A stretch of 8,404 nucleotides of DNA from assembly GCA_016199025.1 (NCBI GenBank), contig JACQHM010000297.1, forward strand, positions 1-8,404, written 5' to 3'. The DNA comes from Candidatus Methylomirabilota bacterium. GTDB taxonomy: Bacteria; Methylomirabilota; Methylomirabilia; Methylomirabilales; JACQHM01. The stretch's first letter is position 1. Each line of letters begins with the position of its first letter. The notes below the pieces were generated by a model. It was given only the letters and a program-made list of their open reading frames with translations, did not search any database and was not told the origin of the DNA. The position numbers and the translations under genes are program-made. Shown piece after piece: positions 7,058 through 8,404 of the stretch.

Positions 7058-7101
7058 GACGCGCTCCCGATCTCCTGAGGGCGCGTCCAACGCCTGACGC
7101 G
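7058..7101 (+). promoter_or_regulatory. Two overlapping hairpins after the small gene
   Basis: GACGCGCTC (7058-7066) pairs with bases 7079-7087, GGGCGCGTC, as a nine-base-pair GC-rich stem with one wobble. Alternatively, CGCGTC (7082-7087) pairs with GACGCG (7096-7101) over a loop of eight. The two are mutually exclusive because they share 7082-7087. No T-run follows either, so a simple intrinsic terminator is unlikely. An mRNA 3'-end stabiliser, attenuator or transcription-factor site remains possible. Confidence 0.4.
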
Positions 7102-7213
7102 GATCTGCGGGCCTTGAGAGGATCCTCTCCCGGACCTAGGCCCCCGCACCTTCTTGAGGTAGATCTGGAGGCCTTGAGAGGATCCTCTGGAGGCCCCGTG
7201 TCTTGAGAGGATC
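7102..7213 (+). repeat. Direct repeats with a perfect palindrome upstream of the protease
   Basis: Two 27-base copies at 7102-7128 and 7162-7188 are exactly 60 bases apart and differ at two positions. Each contains the palindromic core AGAGGATCCTCT; in the first it is 14 bases, GAGAGGATCCTCTC (7116-7129). A third partial copy, CTTGAGAGGATC, lies at 7202-7213, and a degenerate one (CTTGAGGTAGATCT) at 7153-7166. GGAGGCC also flanks the second palindrome on both sides (7167-7173, 7189-7195). The spacing and symmetry suggest operator sites or a structured 5' leader. There are too few and too unequal copies for a CRISPR array. Confidence 0.75.
7181..7213 (+). promoter_or_regulatory. Hairpin able to mask the protease ribosome binding site
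   Basis: GATCCTCT (7181-7188) is a perfect eight-base complement of AGAGGATC (7206-7213), which includes the likely Shine-Dalgarno GAGAGG (7205-7210) of the protease gene at 7221. The loop would be 17 bases. The upstream copy at 7121-7128 has the same complementary octamer and could pair instead. This arrangement could hold translation off until the pairing is relieved. That function is an inference from complementarity. Confidence 0.4.
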
Positions 7214-7220
7214 AGAGAAG

Positions 7221-7970
7221 ATGAAAGCCTACGTCTACCCTAAAGGTGATCACGGTCCAGCCTGTGGCTTCTCCTCTTGGCGAGCGTCATGCTTTATGCC
7301 GATGGTTCAGGTGATTGACCGAATTCCTGCTCATCCGGTGGCCCGGATCGAGCCGCCGGCGAGGGCGGCCCCCTATTCGTGTGCCCTCCTCTCGACCGGG
7401 TTCCTGATCTCGGAAGATTTGCTTCTGACCGCCTACCATGTCCTCCAGCAGTTGCAGATCGAGTATGAGTGCGAGAATGAAGAAGCTCAGGCGTATGTCT
7501 ATTTCTTCGGCCCTTCTCGAAGAGAACTCTATCGGGTTGACAAAAAAGCGTCCAAGCATCTTCCGTGTGGCAATCCTGACAGGGATTGGGCGGTAATCTG
7601 TGTCGAGGGGTCACCAGGGAGGAAGTATGGCTATATCCCGCTCACCAAGCAGCCACAGATACAGGAAGGCGATCCGGTCACGCTGATCCAAAGAGGCGAT
7701 CCCGCCCGCCCGCTGATGGTGCAGGGCCAAGTAAAAATCGTTGAGCCAGATATCGTTGCCTATGATGCGCCAACCCGACATGGCTTTTCAGGGTCGCCTG
7801 TCTTTAACGAGAGGTGGGAGGTGGTTGCGGTCCATTATGCCGGGAAGAACCTCTACGTCCCTCATGGTAAGGCTTCTGACACCGAGAATCCTGAATGCTA
7901 CTCCCGGGGGACCCCCATCTTGGAGGTGATCAGGGCTCTGGAGCGTCAGAGCATTCCTTTAGCCGCATAA
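7221..7970 (+). CDS. Trypsin-like (PA-clan) serine protease, probably cytoplasmic
   Basis: From the ATG at 7221 the product has 249 residues with all three catalytic residues of a chymotrypsin-fold protease. H73 is in LLTAYHVL, D122 in DRDWAVICVE, and S190 in GFSGSP. EGDPVTLIQRGDP (149-161) and WEVVAVHYAG (199-208) fit the C-terminal barrel. There is no signal peptide or membrane segment and no PDZ domain, unlike HtrA/DegP, so a cytoplasmic site is likely. Seven cysteines (15, 24, 54, 84, 116, 127, 226) are many for such a protein and could bind metal or sense redox. GAGAGG (7205-7210) is the probable ribosome binding site; a TTG at 7203 in the same frame would put that site inside the gene, so I prefer the ATG. 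The gene follows the small helical protein and precedes the ligase by 12 bases. Cytoplasmic stand-alone trypsin-like proteases occur in signalling and conflict systems, but no partner domain of those systems is recognised here. Confidence 0.88.
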   Translation: MKAYVYPKGDHGPACGFSSWRASCFMPMVQVIDRIPAHPVARIEPPARAAPYSCALLSTGFLISEDLLLTAYHVLQQLQIEYECENEEAQAYVYFFGPSRRELYRVDKKASKHLPCGNPDRDWAVICVEGSPGRKYGYIPLTKQPQIQEGDPVTLIQRGDPARPLMVQGQVKIVEPDIVAYDAPTRHGFSGSPVFNERWEVVAVHYAGKNLYVPHGKASDTENPECYSRGTPILEVIRALERQSIPLAA

Positions 7971-7982
7971 CAGGGTTGTGCC

Positions 7983-8404
7983 ATGACCATCAGGGACATC
8001 TTGGAGAAGCGGGCCGGTGACAGCCGCCCGTTCCTCTTCTTTGGAGACTCTGTCTACTCTTTTCGCGACTTTACCCGCCACGTGACCCGCACCGCCCACG
8101 GGTTGCTCGCCTGCGGTGTCCAGCCGGGCTCCGGCGTCGCCCTCATGCTTCCGAACAGCCCTCTGTGGCTCATCCTCTACTGTGCTCTCCAGACGATCGG
8201 CGCCTATGCCGTTCCCATCCATACATTTCTCCGGGGAAATCTTTTGGCCAGGATTCTGGCGCACTCCGATGCCCGTTTTCTCGTCCTGGATGCGGAGTTC
8301 CGAGAGGCCTGGGAGGAGATCCGTGACCGGGTTCCCCAGATCGCCCACCTCCTCCTGGCCGGAGCATCGCCGGATGACGGGATTCATGACCGGCTCTCCT
8401 GGAC
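7983..8404 (+). CDS. AMP-forming acyl-CoA synthetase/ligase (3' partial)
   Basis: The first 140 residues of an adenylate-forming enzyme are present before the window ends; the family is usually about 500-550 residues. The N-terminal pattern is typical of acyl-CoA or carnitine-CoA-type ligases: FLFFGDSVYSFRDF near 17-30, GVQPGSGVALMLPNSPLWL near 45-63, and a GAYAVPIHTFLRGNLLARIL segment near 72-91 that matches the G-A-x-x-V-P-I-N-T-x-x-R-x-x-x-L feature, with His replacing the usual Asn. These enzymes activate a carboxylic acid with ATP and transfer it to CoA or a carrier. The ATP-binding signature loop lies beyond the window, so activity and substrate cannot be judged. The ATG at 7983 follows AGGG at 7972-7975 and is 12 bases after the protease stop, so the two are probably co-transcribed. 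Confidence 0.87.
   Translation, partial: MTIRDILEKRAGDSRPFLFFGDSVYSFRDFTRHVTRTAHGLLACGVQPGSGVALMLPNSPLWLILYCALQTIGAYAVPIHTFLRGNLLARILAHSDARFLVLDAEFREAWEEIRDRVPQIAHLLLAGASPDDGIHDRLSW

Noticed and set aside
7102..7213. CRISPR array
   Set aside because: Only two good repeat copies exist, with a partial third at a different spacing, and they contain a regulatory-type palindrome. No cas gene is present.
7203..7220. TTG start at 7203 for the protease
   Set aside because: It would place the Shine-Dalgarno inside the gene and adds six unhelpful residues. The ATG at 7221 has the site at suitable distance.
7221..7970. HtrA/DegP periplasmic protease
   Set aside because: There is no signal peptide and no PDZ domain, and the protein is much shorter than HtrA family members.
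7959..8387. 142-residue antisense frame over the ligase start
   Set aside because: The + strand encodes a clear adenylate-forming enzyme N-terminus here; the antisense product has no recognisable features.

Overview
The window is GC-rich bacterial chromosome with every convincing gene on the + strand. A Pal/OmpA-type peptidoglycan-binding protein, a giant AsmA/YhdP-type protein and a LapA-like membrane protein point to a diderm (Gram-negative) bacterium. Low use of the codons TTA, CTA and TCA leaves long empty antisense reading frames, as is usual in GC-rich genomes. No gene here fixes the phylum. A deltaproteobacterial or NC10/Methylomirabilota-like lineage is only a guess from the style of the AsmA and LapA proteins. 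No tRNA, rRNA, CRISPR array or transposase was seen.

Region 1 (1-5076) is an envelope block. It holds the 3' part of a Pal-like gene with a very long proline-rich, internally repeated linker, then an 1185-residue AsmA-like protein, then a 111-residue LapA-like protein six bases later. A plausible intrinsic terminator (5052-5076) closes this block. The products suggest outer-membrane anchoring to peptidoglycan plus lipid transport or homeostasis between the membranes.

Region 2 (5077-6630) has a noncoding leader, then a stand-alone CheY-like receiver protein. It is followed three bases later by a 340-residue divergent class I terpenoid synthase-like protein. The second gene's ribosome binding site lies inside the end of the first, so the two are probably co-translated. 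The second aspartate motif of the synthase fits the squalene/phytoene synthase pattern, while the first is divergent.

Region 3 (6631-8404) looks more accessory. It contains a tiny candidate ORF with a strong Shine-Dalgarno sequence, a 104-residue (or 102) unrecognised helical protein, and a 164-base spacer full of palindromes and direct repeats. After these come a cytoplasmic-looking trypsin-like (PA-clan) serine protease with an intact His-Asp-Ser triad and the first 140 residues of an AMP-forming acyl-CoA synthetase cut by the window end. The third repeat copy in the spacer carries the ribosome binding site of the protease, and an upstream copy can pair with it perfectly over eight bases, which suggests translational control. 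The small protein, protease and ligase could form an undescribed cassette, but this rests on adjacency only.
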